Position numbers and translations under genes: made by a program
The notes under the pieces: model-generated
What the model was told of the DNA's origin: nothing
The model's input: the letters and a program-made list of their open reading frames with translations, nothing else
Databases searched by the model: none
Shown here: positions 1 to 5,186 of the stretch, one piece after another
Numbering within the stretch: the stretch's first letter is position 1
Layout: each line of letters begins with the position of its first letter
Assembly (NCBI GenBank): GCA_021825785.1
Contig: JAKAGP010000129.1
Span: forward strand, 1-6,016
DNA: 6,016 bases
Reading direction: 5' to 3'
Source of the DNA: Nitrospirota bacterium
Lineage (GTDB): Bacteria; Nitrospirota; Thermodesulfovibrionia; Thermodesulfovibrionales; JdFR-88

Positions 1-541
1 GCCAGAGTTTTCTGTCCTCGGCGTTTTTCATGTGAGGGATTTCCATAACATAGACCTTTCCAGTTATGTCATTAAAGCTTTCATATGCTTTTTTCTTGCC
101 ATCGCAAGTAGTCTCGCCAACGATAAGGTCAGCGGATTCGACATAAGGGCAAAGCCTGGAAAGCTTGAAACCCATGAAAGCCTTTATGAGGGCGCAGGTG
201 TTTCTGGGTATGAACTTCTCGGCCTCGTCGGAGCCTACCTCAGCACCCGCGCATAAGCCTATGCATACTCCGTCAGCCGCAAGCACGATCTCCTCGGGCA
301 CATAGACGCAGAATGTGCCCACCACCTTGCGGCCAGATTCCTTTGCGTTCACGATCTCCTCGATCCTCAGTCCATGCACCTCGGAAATGACAAAATCAAA
401 GTACTCCATTGCCTTGGGCCTGTTCTTCTGAGCAAGGTAAATGTCCGTGTAAGCCTTTGAAAGGGCGCCAAGGAGCCCCGCGTGATTCTCAAGATTAAGT
501 CCAAGGCCTTCCCACATCTTTGTATAATCTTTTCCGCTCAT
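1..541 (-). CDS. 2-hydroxyacyl-CoA dehydratase D-type / double-cubane-cluster protein, N-terminal part (partial)
   Basis: The frame is open from an ATG at 539-541 to the left edge, giving 180 residues; the C-terminal half lies outside the window. Visible motifs match the HgdB/YjiM branch of the 2-hydroxyacyl-CoA dehydratase family: GTFCVYVPEEI (residues 75-85), GLCAGAE (95-101), RNTCALIK (113-120), CPYVESADLIVGETTCDGKKKA in two adjoining pieces (131-152). Cysteines at 78, 93, 97, 116, 131 and 146 include the conserved Fe-S ligand candidates. The GETTCDGKKK signature is typical of the double-cubane-cluster reductases, which receive electrons from an ATP-dependent activator protein; that partner gene would be expected beyond the left edge. 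The start is supported by GGAGG at 546-550, four bases upstream. The real substrate is unknown: relatives act on hydroxyacyl-CoAs or, in vitro, small molecules such as acetylene. Family assignment is strong, subfamily good, function open. Confidence 0.88.
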   Translation of the reverse strand, partial: MSGKDYTKMWEGLGLNLENHAGLLGALSKAYTDIYLAQKNRPKAMEYFDFVISEVHGLRIEEIVNAKESGRKVVGTFCVYVPEEIVLAADGVCIGLCAGAEVGSDEAEKFIPRNTCALIKAFMGFKLSRLCPYVESADLIVGETTCDGKKKAYESFNDITGKVYVMEIPHMKNAEDRKLW

Positions 542-545
542 AAAT

Positions 546-550
546 CCTCC
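546..550 (-). promoter_or_regulatory. Ribosome binding site of the double-cubane-type gene
   Basis: GGAGG on the minus strand lies four bases before the ATG at 541. It fixes the start of the partial gene, whose first residues read MSGKDYTKMW. No clear -10/-35 promoter was recognised upstream. Confidence 0.75.
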
Positions 551-1051
551 ACTTTTTTTATTTGAAAAAATCTGCCCGGCGATGACAAAAATCGAAAAAA
601 ATTTATTGCCCGATTTAATACGGGGCAGCAAGGTCGAAGTGAAAAAAAACCTCAAAAAAATTTCAGCTAGCCGGACGGAAAAGACCCCGTCCACGCGCAG
701 CAGTGAGGTTGGCAAGACTTTTTTCGCTATGGATTTTTTGCGGTGGAGTTTGGATTAAATCAGCGGATCAGGCAGTTATGAACAAGGAGCGTGAACCAGA
801 ACGACCGCCGAACTCCATAGCCGGAAAACCTCGACCAGGCTTTTGGGTAAAGCTTCGTCAGCCAAACGCGGCCTTAAAAAGCCCCGGCATGAAATACGCG
901 ATCACCTGTCCACCTCCTCTCAAAAAGAATCTGTTTCAGTATACGAATAAATTCTAAAGCAGTCAATTTAGTATCAGTCCCTATCGAGGCATAATGCGAC
1001 CATTTGGGAAATAAGAGCCATCCCATAGTTCTACCAGAAAAAGTGAGGCCG

Positions 1052-1077
1052 GTAAGTTATGCGATCGCATAAGTTAC
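1052..1077. repeat. 26-bp near-perfect palindrome
   Basis: The core TTATGCGATCGCATAA (1057-1072) is a perfect 16-bp palindrome. After one G/G mismatch (1056 and 1073) the arms continue as GTAA (1052-1055) and TTAC (1074-1077). It may be an operator for a dimeric regulator or the stem of an RNA hairpin; the sequence does not decide. It lies in the intergenic region, 250 bp downstream of the CMD gene and about 510 bp upstream of the double-cubane-type gene. Confidence 0.7.
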
Positions 1078-1203
1078 GTCCCGAAGCCCGCACCTTTTTC
1101 TAGTTGTCGCAAAGTGCGGGTAGGTGGACGCAGTCTTGTCCGCCCCAAGTTCGCGGAAGATGCCATGTTTCCACAGGAAGTTTTTGTTAGACAAAAGAAA
1201 CTG

Positions 1204-1227
1204 AAAAGGGGGCGTTGCCCCCTTTTT
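1204..1227. terminator. Bidirectional rho-independent terminator
   Basis: AAAAGGGGGC (1204-1213), loop GTT, then GCCCCCTTTT (1217-1226) forms a perfect 10-bp stem. On the plus strand it is followed by a T/C-rich run (TTTTTCTCTC). On the minus strand it ends in TTTTCAG after the G/C stem. It lies about 100 bases past the CMD stop codon, so it most likely ends the minus-strand transcript. The better T-run on the plus strand also allows it to end a plus-strand transcript. Confidence 0.8.
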
Positions 1228-1326
1228 CTCTCTTTCCTCTGGTCTAACTAAAACAAAAGGCGAGCGCGGCGCTAATATGCAGGAAAGTTCGCAAGGCCCC
1301 TTGAACTCAGTTTTTCTTAAATCAAC

Positions 1327-1650
1327 TTATAGGTGATCGATTATTTTTTTCAAGTGAACAAACCCTGAGGCTGCCGTAGGCCATCCGGCGTAAAATGCAA
1401 TATGCGTGATCGCGGCCACAAGTTCTTCCTTCGTGAGGCCGTTTTCAAAAGCCTTTTTAAGATGGAAATCGACTTGCTCTATACGGTTCAGCGCGATCAG
1501 GCATGTGACAGTGATCAAGCTTTTATCGCGCTGCGAGAGATCAGGGCGTTTCCAAATATCACCGAATAGAAGCTCTTCTGTAAGCTTCGAAAATTCAGGC
1601 GCAACAGCCCTCATGTCATCTAACACTGTTTGCTCGTTACTGATTGCCAT
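1327..1650 (-). CDS. Carboxymuconolactone decarboxylase family protein
   Basis: This 107-residue protein is a one-domain CMD-fold protein (Pfam CMD family). Family hallmarks are visible: WKRPDLSQRDKSLITVTCLIALNR (residues 33-56, quoted only as a span), HLKKAFENGLTKEEL (63-77) with the conserved His63, and HIAFYAGWPTAASG (83-96). It has only one cysteine (Cys50), so it lacks the CxxC pair of AhpD-type peroxidase partners and looks closer to the gamma-carboxymuconolactone decarboxylase branch. A role in protocatechuate breakdown is not supported by the neighbours, so the substrate is unknown. The start was chosen at 1650 because AAAGGAGG lies at 1656-1663; an in-frame ATG at 1683 would add 11 residues but has the ribosome binding site inside the coding region. 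It follows the small cytochrome gene by 105 bases on the same strand, with no obvious terminator between, so it may be the last gene of the dsr unit or have its own promoter (TACAAT at 1747-1752 is a possible -10). Confidence 0.9.
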   Translation of the reverse strand: MAISNEQTVLDDMRAVAPEFSKLTEELLFGDIWKRPDLSQRDKSLITVTCLIALNRIEQVDFHLKKAFENGLTKEELVAAITHIAFYAGWPTAASGFVHLKKIIDHL

Positions 1651-1655
1651 GTGTG

Positions 1656-1663
1656 CCTCCTTT
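1656..1663 (-). promoter_or_regulatory. Ribosome binding site deciding the CMD gene start
   Basis: AAAGGAGG on the minus strand lies five bases before the ATG at 1648-1650. It argues for the MAISNEQ start rather than the upstream in-frame ATG at 1681-1683. Confidence 0.85.
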
Positions 1664-1755
1664 GTTGTTTGATACCCTGGCACTTGTTCATCCTATCGCC
1701 CGAAACGCGTTGGCCCAGCACGCTCCAGGCCGCTTCGCTTAATCCAATTGTATCA

Positions 1756-2121
1756 CTACTTCGCGGCGTGTTCCGGTTTCCGGATAAGAAGCAGGCACAG
1801 GAGGGCAGCTAACCATTCTATCGCGGAGATCGGGCTGGCGACGCCTGGCAGAAACAACCTGCTTTCCAATCCGGCAGTCTGGCTGGGCGGCAGGCTGGGC
1901 GGCAGCACGGCAAGTTGAGACCTATGGTAAGAACCTCCATGGGCAAACGGCTGCCCGGAAGAAAAAGGTTGCCCGGCAACCTCGCCCCCGCCATGGCACT
2001 GTATGCACGCCTTTCCGGTGGCCCTGGCATATTCAGGATTGGCGCTGGAAGGACACGGAGAAAAAGCGGCACAGACAAGACAGAAAAAAAGTCCAAGCAG
2101 AAAAACCTTGCGCCCTGTCAT
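1756..2121 (-). CDS. Small membrane-anchored monoheme c-type cytochrome, dsrN-coupled
   Basis: The predicted protein has 121 residues. Residues 6-20 form a hydrophobic signal sequence ending near SSA-NPEY (likely cleavage after Ala27), so the protein is exported. EYARATGKACIQCHGG (residues 30-45) contains one CxxCH heme-c site, Cys39/Cys42/His43; the YA-x-x-TGK-x-C-x-x-CH pattern resembles a heme segment I associate with membrane cytochromes of Deltaproteobacteria (from memory). His61 or His66 could be a second heme ligand. A proline-rich linker (about 72-95) leads to a C-terminal hydrophobic segment (about 99-114) followed by RK, suggesting a membrane anchor with the heme outside the cytoplasm. 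The ATG at 2119-2121 overlaps the dsrN stop (ATGA), implying coupled translation; no Shine-Dalgarno is visible. An in-frame ATG at 2169 would add 16 residues before the signal sequence. A role as electron carrier linked to sulfite reduction is inference. The variable, repeat-containing middle could also mean a decaying gene. Confidence 0.72.
   Translation of the reverse strand: MTGRKVFLLGLFFCLVCAAFSPCPSSANPEYARATGKACIQCHGGGEVAGQPFSSGQPFAHGGSYHRSQLAVLPPSLPPSQTAGLESRLFLPGVASPISAIEWLAALLCLLLIRKPEHAAK
1881..1904. repeat. Two tandem copies of a 12-bp unit inside the cytochrome gene
   Basis: GGCTGGGCGGCA occurs twice back to back (1881-1892, 1893-1904). In the cytochrome reading frame it encodes the duplicated proline-rich stretch LPPSLPPSQ. 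The unit is a multiple of three, so the frame is kept. Confidence 0.85.
1939..1974. repeat. Imperfect 18-bp tandem repeat inside the cytochrome gene
   Basis: Segments 1939-1956 and 1957-1974 are related 18-bp units. On the minus strand they encode GQPFSS followed by GQPFAH just after the heme motif. A 15-bp palindrome, GGTTGCC-C-GGCAACC (1967-1981), overlaps the right-hand copy. Confidence 0.75.
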
Positions 2122-3614
2122 CGCAAATTTAAAAACTTTGCTGCCGCTTTCAGCATTCCGCGCGCCCATTCCGGGGTGCCAAGGGCATGGGTATGGGTGT
2201 AAGTGGCAAAGACATTTTTATATACCAGGCCATCCATGCCGCCTTCGATCCCGGTTCCCCGCTCCATCTGAAGAACCAGCCGCGAGCCGTTAGTGTTTCC
2301 GGCGCTTTTTCCCATTTCCGTTTTCTTGTTTTTGCTTTTTGCGGGAATCCTGGCTGGCCTGGAATAATGGAACTCGTGCCCCTTAAGCACCGTCCCCAGG
2401 GGATAAAACGGGTTTTGACCTTGCACCTTTGCGATGCTGTACCCGTGGGCGACAGGCCTTTTTTCAAGCGTCATGCCGAATGGGAATATGCCTGCCATTT
2501 TATACCTTATGCCATCCAGCTCAATGTGGCTGGCCAGGTACATGAGCCCTCCGCACTCCGCATAGACCGGAAGCCCCTGTTCCACCCTTTCCTTAAGAGC
2601 GCGTATGAAACCCCGGTTTTCTGACAGTGGAAGTGCGTTGGTCTCGGGGAACCCTCCGCCGATGTATAGGGCATGCAGGCTTGAAAGCATCTTTTTTGTC
2701 TTTTTTGACCCCGCGCCCTTTTCAGCAAGCGGGCTGATCACCTCTATCTTTGCGCCCGCCTGTTCAAGCGCTTCAAGATTCTCGGGATAGTAGAACTGAA
2801 AGGCGCGGTCCTGTATCACGCCTATCACGAGCCCGGCTTTTCTCTTTTTCCCGTCTATCTTTTTTGCCGCGTCTTCCCCGGTCCGGGCGGGCTGCCTTAA
2901 ACGGACGGCCTGAAGGGCGGCCTTTATAACGCCTTCCACATCCACATGCTTTTCGATCAGCTCGCATGCGCGCTCCAGGGCCGCGGCGGCCTCCGGGTGC
3001 TCTCCGTGGGCAAGGAGGCCCATGTGCCTCTCGGAGATAATGGTATTTGCCCCCCTCAGTTTTGGCAACGCCCCAAGGACGGGAACCCCTGTATAGCTCT
3101 CTATCGAGCTTCTAAGCATGGCCTCGTGCCGGGCGCCCGCCACCCGGTTCAGAACCACGCCCGCAAGCTTTAGCTCCGGGTCGAAATTTTTTACCCCGAG
3201 GACGATGGCCGCGGCGGTGCGCGTCATCTTGGAGGCATCCATTATCAGGATGACCGGGGACCCAAGCAGGCCGGCCAGCGTTGCCGTGCTCTGGGAGCCT
3301 TTAAGGTCCATGCCGTCAAAGATGCCGCGATTGCCCTCTATAAGAGATATGCCAGCCTGCGCCTTTTTTACACGGCTGATGAAGGAAGGAACGATGTTCT
3401 CACGCCCTATCAGGAAGGGGTCCAGGTTGTAACAGGGCTCCCCGGATGCCGCGCCCAGCCAGGCCGCGTCAATATAATCGGGCCCTTTCTTGAAGGCAAG
3501 CACCTTCAGCCCACGCTTTTTGAACGCCCGGACCAGCCCAAGACTAAGGGTAGTCTTACCCGAGCCACCGCTTAGCCCGGCTACGACTACCCTTGGAAAT
3601 AAAAAATCTCTCAC
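2118..3614 (-). CDS. dsrN: Cobyrinic acid a,c-diamide synthase-like amidotransferase (DsrN), predicted siroheme amidase
   Basis: The 498-residue protein has the CobB/CbiA layout. The N-terminal ATP-binding domain carries the P-loop GLSGGSGKTT (residues 13-22), KKGPDYIDAAW (42-52) and EGNRGIFDGMD (93-103). The C-terminal class-I glutaminase domain carries ALYIGGGFPE (315-324), the nucleophile Cys354 in YAECGGLMYL, KGHEFHYS (411-418) and the THTHALGTPEWA block (473-484) with the catalytic His candidate. CbiA amidates the a and c side chains of cobyrinate using glutamine and ATP; next to dsrABD the homologue is called DsrN and is thought to make siroamide for DsrAB. No other cobalamin gene is present, which supports that reading. 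The start is GTG at 3612-3614, the only canonical start after the in-frame dsrD stop, and no Shine-Dalgarno is visible. Residues 421-446 are a Lys/Ser/Asn-rich insertion in the glutaminase domain. True cobyrinate synthesis remains the alternative. Confidence 0.9.
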   Translation of the reverse strand: MRDFLFPRVVVAGLSGGSGKTTLSLGLVRAFKKRGLKVLAFKKGPDYIDAAWLGAASGEPCYNLDPFLIGRENIVPSFISRVKKAQAGISLIEGNRGIFDGMDLKGSQSTATLAGLLGSPVILIMDASKMTRTAAAIVLGVKNFDPELKLAGVVLNRVAGARHEAMLRSSIESYTGVPVLGALPKLRGANTIISERHMGLLAHGEHPEAAAALERACELIEKHVDVEGVIKAALQAVRLRQPARTGEDAAKKIDGKKRKAGLVIGVIQDRAFQFYYPENLEALEQAGAKIEVISPLAEKGAGSKKTKKMLSSLHALYIGGGFPETNALPLSENRGFIRALKERVEQGLPVYAECGGLMYLASHIELDGIRYKMAGIFPFGMTLEKRPVAHGYSIAKVQGQNPFYPLGTVLKGHEFHYSRPARIPAKSKNKKTEMGKSAGNTNGSRLVLQMERGTGIEGGMDGLVYKNVFATYTHTHALGTPEWARGMLKAAAKFLNLR

Positions 3615-3641
3615 AGCAAAGGAATTTTTTAAATTAAGCTC

Positions 3642-3890
3642 TTACTTTATCATGCCCTTTTCCCTGAGGTACTCCTCAGAGGGGATCTCGACGGAGCTGG
3701 AGCCGCCGCCATAGGAATACATGAGCTTGCCTACGTCGATCATCTCCCTCATGGCCTTCTTGACGACATCCGCAGCCTCGCCGGTCTCAGTGGACACGCC
3801 TTTTATGATATCTTTTTCCTTCAGCTTCTTTTTGCCTTTCGCGGCCTGCACAAAAGCGAAAATCTTGTCTTTAAGCTCTTCCTTTTCCAT
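3642..3890 (-). CDS. dsrD: Dissimilatory sulfite reductase-associated protein DsrD
   Basis: The 82-residue, lysine-rich cytoplasmic protein is close to the usual size of DsrD (about 78 residues). It lies between dsrAB and dsrN, the normal place for dsrD. The order of segments fits the winged-helix fold of the family: an N-terminal helix (MEKEELKDKIFAFVQAAKG), a basic KKKLKEKDI helix start, a helix VVKKAMREMIDVGKL (about 42-56), and a wing with YSYGGGSSSVEIP (58-70). DsrD was long suspected to bind DNA but is reported to act as an allosteric activator of DsrAB; its presence marks reductive Dsr systems. The ATG at 3888-3890 is preceded by GGAGGG at 3901-3906, ten bases away. The gene is separated from dsrB by 167 bp with a terminator-like hairpin and from dsrN by 27 bp. 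Identification rests mainly on context, size and family-like pattern. Confidence 0.88.
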   Translation of the reverse strand: MEKEELKDKIFAFVQAAKGKKKLKEKDIIKGVSTETGEAADVVKKAMREMIDVGKLMYSYGGGSSSVEIPSEEYLREKGMIK

Positions 3891-3900
3891 TTCTTGCCTG

Positions 3901-3906
3901 CCCTCC
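3901..3906 (-). promoter_or_regulatory. Ribosome binding site of dsrD
   Basis: GGAGGG on the minus strand lies ten bases before the dsrD ATG, a somewhat long but workable distance. No convincing -10/-35 pair was found between it and the terminator-like hairpin upstream. Confidence 0.6.
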
Positions 3907-3978
3907 GGCTGTAAATGATTTTTTGGCTTTGTGTTTTTTGTTCGTTTGCCCTAACTGGTCCTAATCAACCCTGAGCCT

Positions 3979-4050
3979 GAAAAAAACAAAAACAAAAAAG
4001 AAAAAAACAAAAAGGACGGGCGCGCTTCTGCGCGCGCCCGCTGCCCCTTT
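3979..4050 (-). terminator. Strong terminator-like hairpin between dsrB and dsrD
   Basis: CGGGCGCGC (4017-4025), loop TTCTGC, GCGCGCCCG (4032-4040) gives a perfect 9-bp G/C stem. On the minus strand, in the direction of dsr transcription, it is followed after GTCC by a T-rich run of about 35 bases (3979-4013). On the plus strand it is followed by CTGCCCC and a T-run, so it could act in both directions. It lies only 18 bases past the dsrB stop. It should end most dsrAB transcripts, yet dsrD and dsrN follow on the same strand. Confidence 0.87.
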
Positions 4051-4057
4051 TTTTATT

Positions 4058-5149
4058 TTACCACTTAAATGCGGCAGACGTCCTGAACGTATCCCTCGCG
4101 AAGGTGAAGTCGTCGATGTGCTGGAACGTGAAGGGTATGCCGGTCTTCTTGAAGAAAGACTCCCAGCCTATCCTGTCGATCCATTCGCCGACCCTTTCGT
4201 TTTTCCTTGCATCTTTTGCGTAGGTGTCCACGATGTTCTTGACGGCCTCGACAACCTCAGGCCACCTGGGCGGGTTGTTCTTTATGTAGGGGATCGCCAG
4301 CTTGGAGAACATGGGTCCCTTCCTCAGGCTGCCAACCTTGCCGCCTACGACTATGGCCACACCGTCCTGCTCCGGATTGTGGATGTTGATGGGCGGGCAG
4401 ACGGTAAAGCAGTTGCCGCAATACATGCACTTGTCCGGGTTGATCTTTATGCTCTTCTTGGCCGGATCCGGGCTGATGGCCCTGGTCGGACAGGAGCTTA
4501 CCGTGGTCGGTATCTCGCACATGTTCTTCACATGATCATGATCGATCTCAGGTACTTTCCTGTGAATGGCCACGACCGCTATGTCGGAGCAGTGCACCGC
4601 GCCGCACATATTGACGCAGCAGGCCAGAGCAAGCCTGGTCTTTGCCGGAAGGTGCTTCTCGTTGAAGTAAGGGAACAGCTCGTCCATTATGGCCTTGACC
4701 AGACCGGAGGCGTCCGTGCAGGCGCTGTGGCAGTGGATCCAGCCCTGCGTGTGGACCATATTGGAGATGCCGGAACCTATGCCGCCAGAGGGGAAACCTA
4801 TCTCATCGGCGGCCTTCTTTATCAGGGCCACGTTCTCTTCCTTCGTGGTCATGAACTCAATATTGTTGCGGGTAGTCCAGCGGATGTAGCCATCGCAGTA
4901 CTTGTCCGCTATATCCATCAGCTCCCGGATGGAGGCAGTGGAAAGGAGCCTGGGGCCCGCCACCCTGACGGTGTAGACCTTGTCTCCGGACTCGGCCACA
5001 TGGACCATATGCCCCGGGGTGAGGACCTCATGATACTTCCATTTGCCGTAATTTTTAGCGATAACGGGCGGAAGCATCTCCTTATAGCTGGGCGGCCCGA
5101 TATCTGTCTGTCTTTTTTGCTTCGCTTCTTGCTCGGAAAGCCAAGACAT
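4058..5149 (-). CDS. dsrB: Dissimilatory sulfite reductase beta subunit DsrB
   Basis: The 363-residue beta subunit of cytoplasmic DsrAB carries the active siroheme-[4Fe-4S] site that reduces sulfite, with sulfur handed to DsrC. The siroheme-cluster cysteines are Cys140 in WIHCHSAC, Cys177 and Cys178 in LACCVNMC, and Cys182. A ferredoxin domain is inserted at about residues 210-260, with Cys220 (SSCPTRAI) and Cys241/Cys244/Cys247 (CMYCGNC) as ligands of a further [4Fe-4S] cluster. Substrate- and siroheme-site features include [10 protein letters not shown] (90-99). Length is a little below the roughly 380 residues of Desulfovibrio DsrB, and all key cysteines are present. The start at 5149 is supported by AAAGGAGG at 5159-5166. 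The gene follows dsrA after 37 bases, so the two are clearly co-transcribed. No frameshift or internal stop was seen. Confidence 0.98.
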   Translation of the reverse strand: MSWLSEQEAKQKRQTDIGPPSYKEMLPPVIAKNYGKWKYHEVLTPGHMVHVAESGDKVYTVRVAGPRLLSTASIRELMDIADKYCDGYIRWTTRNNIEFMTTKEENVALIKKAADEIGFPSGGIGSGISNMVHTQGWIHCHSACTDASGLVKAIMDELFPYFNEKHLPAKTRLALACCVNMCGAVHCSDIAVVAIHRKVPEIDHDHVKNMCEIPTTVSSCPTRAISPDPAKKSIKINPDKCMYCGNCFTVCPPINIHNPEQDGVAIVVGGKVGSLRKGPMFSKLAIPYIKNNPPRWPEVVEAVKNIVDTYAKDARKNERVGEWIDRIGWESFFKKTGIPFTFQHIDDFTFARDTFRTSAAFKW

Positions 5150-5158
5150 TATTTTATT

Positions 5159-5166
5159 CCTCCTTT
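5159..5166 (-). promoter_or_regulatory. Ribosome binding site of dsrB
   Basis: AAAGGAGG on the minus strand sits nine bases before the dsrB ATG (5147-5149), in the short dsrA-dsrB spacer. It supports the MSWLSEQ start. Confidence 0.85.
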
Positions 5167-5186
5167 ACGGTTTCTTTTAAAAATCG

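Larger units (their letters stand above)
1050..1230 (+). ncRNA. Candidate structured small RNA (plus strand), tentative
   Basis: Within 180 bases the plus strand can form, in order, the palindrome at 1052-1077, a hairpin CCCGCAC (1087-1093) with GTGCGGG (1114-1120), a hairpin GGTGGAC (1123-1129) with GTCCGCC (1138-1144, one G-U pair), a short TTCC/GGAA hairpin (1169-1179), TTTTGT/ACAAAA (1182-1196) and finally a terminator with a T-run (1204-1227). Tandem stems ending in an intrinsic terminator fit a small RNA. I could not match it to 6S RNA, tmRNA, RNase P RNA or SRP RNA, and no clear promoter was found. The alternative is that the region is the 3' trailer of the minus-strand CMD transcript. 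Confidence 0.25.
542..1326. other. Long intergenic region without a convincing protein gene
   Basis: These 785 bases separate the CMD gene stop (1327) from the start of the double-cubane-type gene (541), both on the minus strand. The part next to 541 (about 542-660) is rich in A/T runs and must hold the 5' leader and probably the promoter of that gene. It contains a dyad CCCG...CGGG at 609-624 around TTAA. A hairpin GGACGG/CCGTCC lies at 673-692. Around 1050-1230 are several hairpins and a terminator, listed separately. One plus-strand open frame (703-957) has a GTG start, no ribosome binding site and no recognisable similarity, so it is not called. No tRNA, known riboswitch or repeat array was recognised. 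Confidence 0.7.

Noticed and set aside
671..692. Similarity of GACGGAAAAGACCCCGT to the 23S rRNA GACGGAAAGACCCCGT stretch
   Set aside because: The flanking bases do not continue as 23S rRNA in either direction. It is best read as a chance match in a small hairpin (GGACGG/CCGTCC).
903..922. ATCACCTGTCCACCTCC resembling the 16S rRNA 3' end
   Set aside because: The true tail (GATCACCTCCTT) is interrupted here and no other 16S sequence lies upstream. It is simply the complement of a ribosome binding-like GGAGGTG.
703..957. An 84-codon plus-strand frame in the intergenic region
   Set aside because: It starts at GTG with no ribosome binding site, shows no domain or coding-like composition, and overlaps hairpin and spacer sequence.
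1818..2096. A 92-codon minus-strand frame overlapping the cytochrome gene
   Set aside because: The alternative frame has the CxxCH, signal sequence and stop/start overlap with dsrN, whereas this frame has no recognisable features.
2187..2624. A 145-codon plus-strand frame
   Set aside because: It is antisense to the glutaminase domain of dsrN and has no supporting motif or ribosome binding site.
3615..3641. Possible cobalamin riboswitch or promoter ahead of the CbiA-like gene
   Set aside because: Only 27 bases separate dsrD and dsrN, too few for a riboswitch, and no promoter elements are visible.
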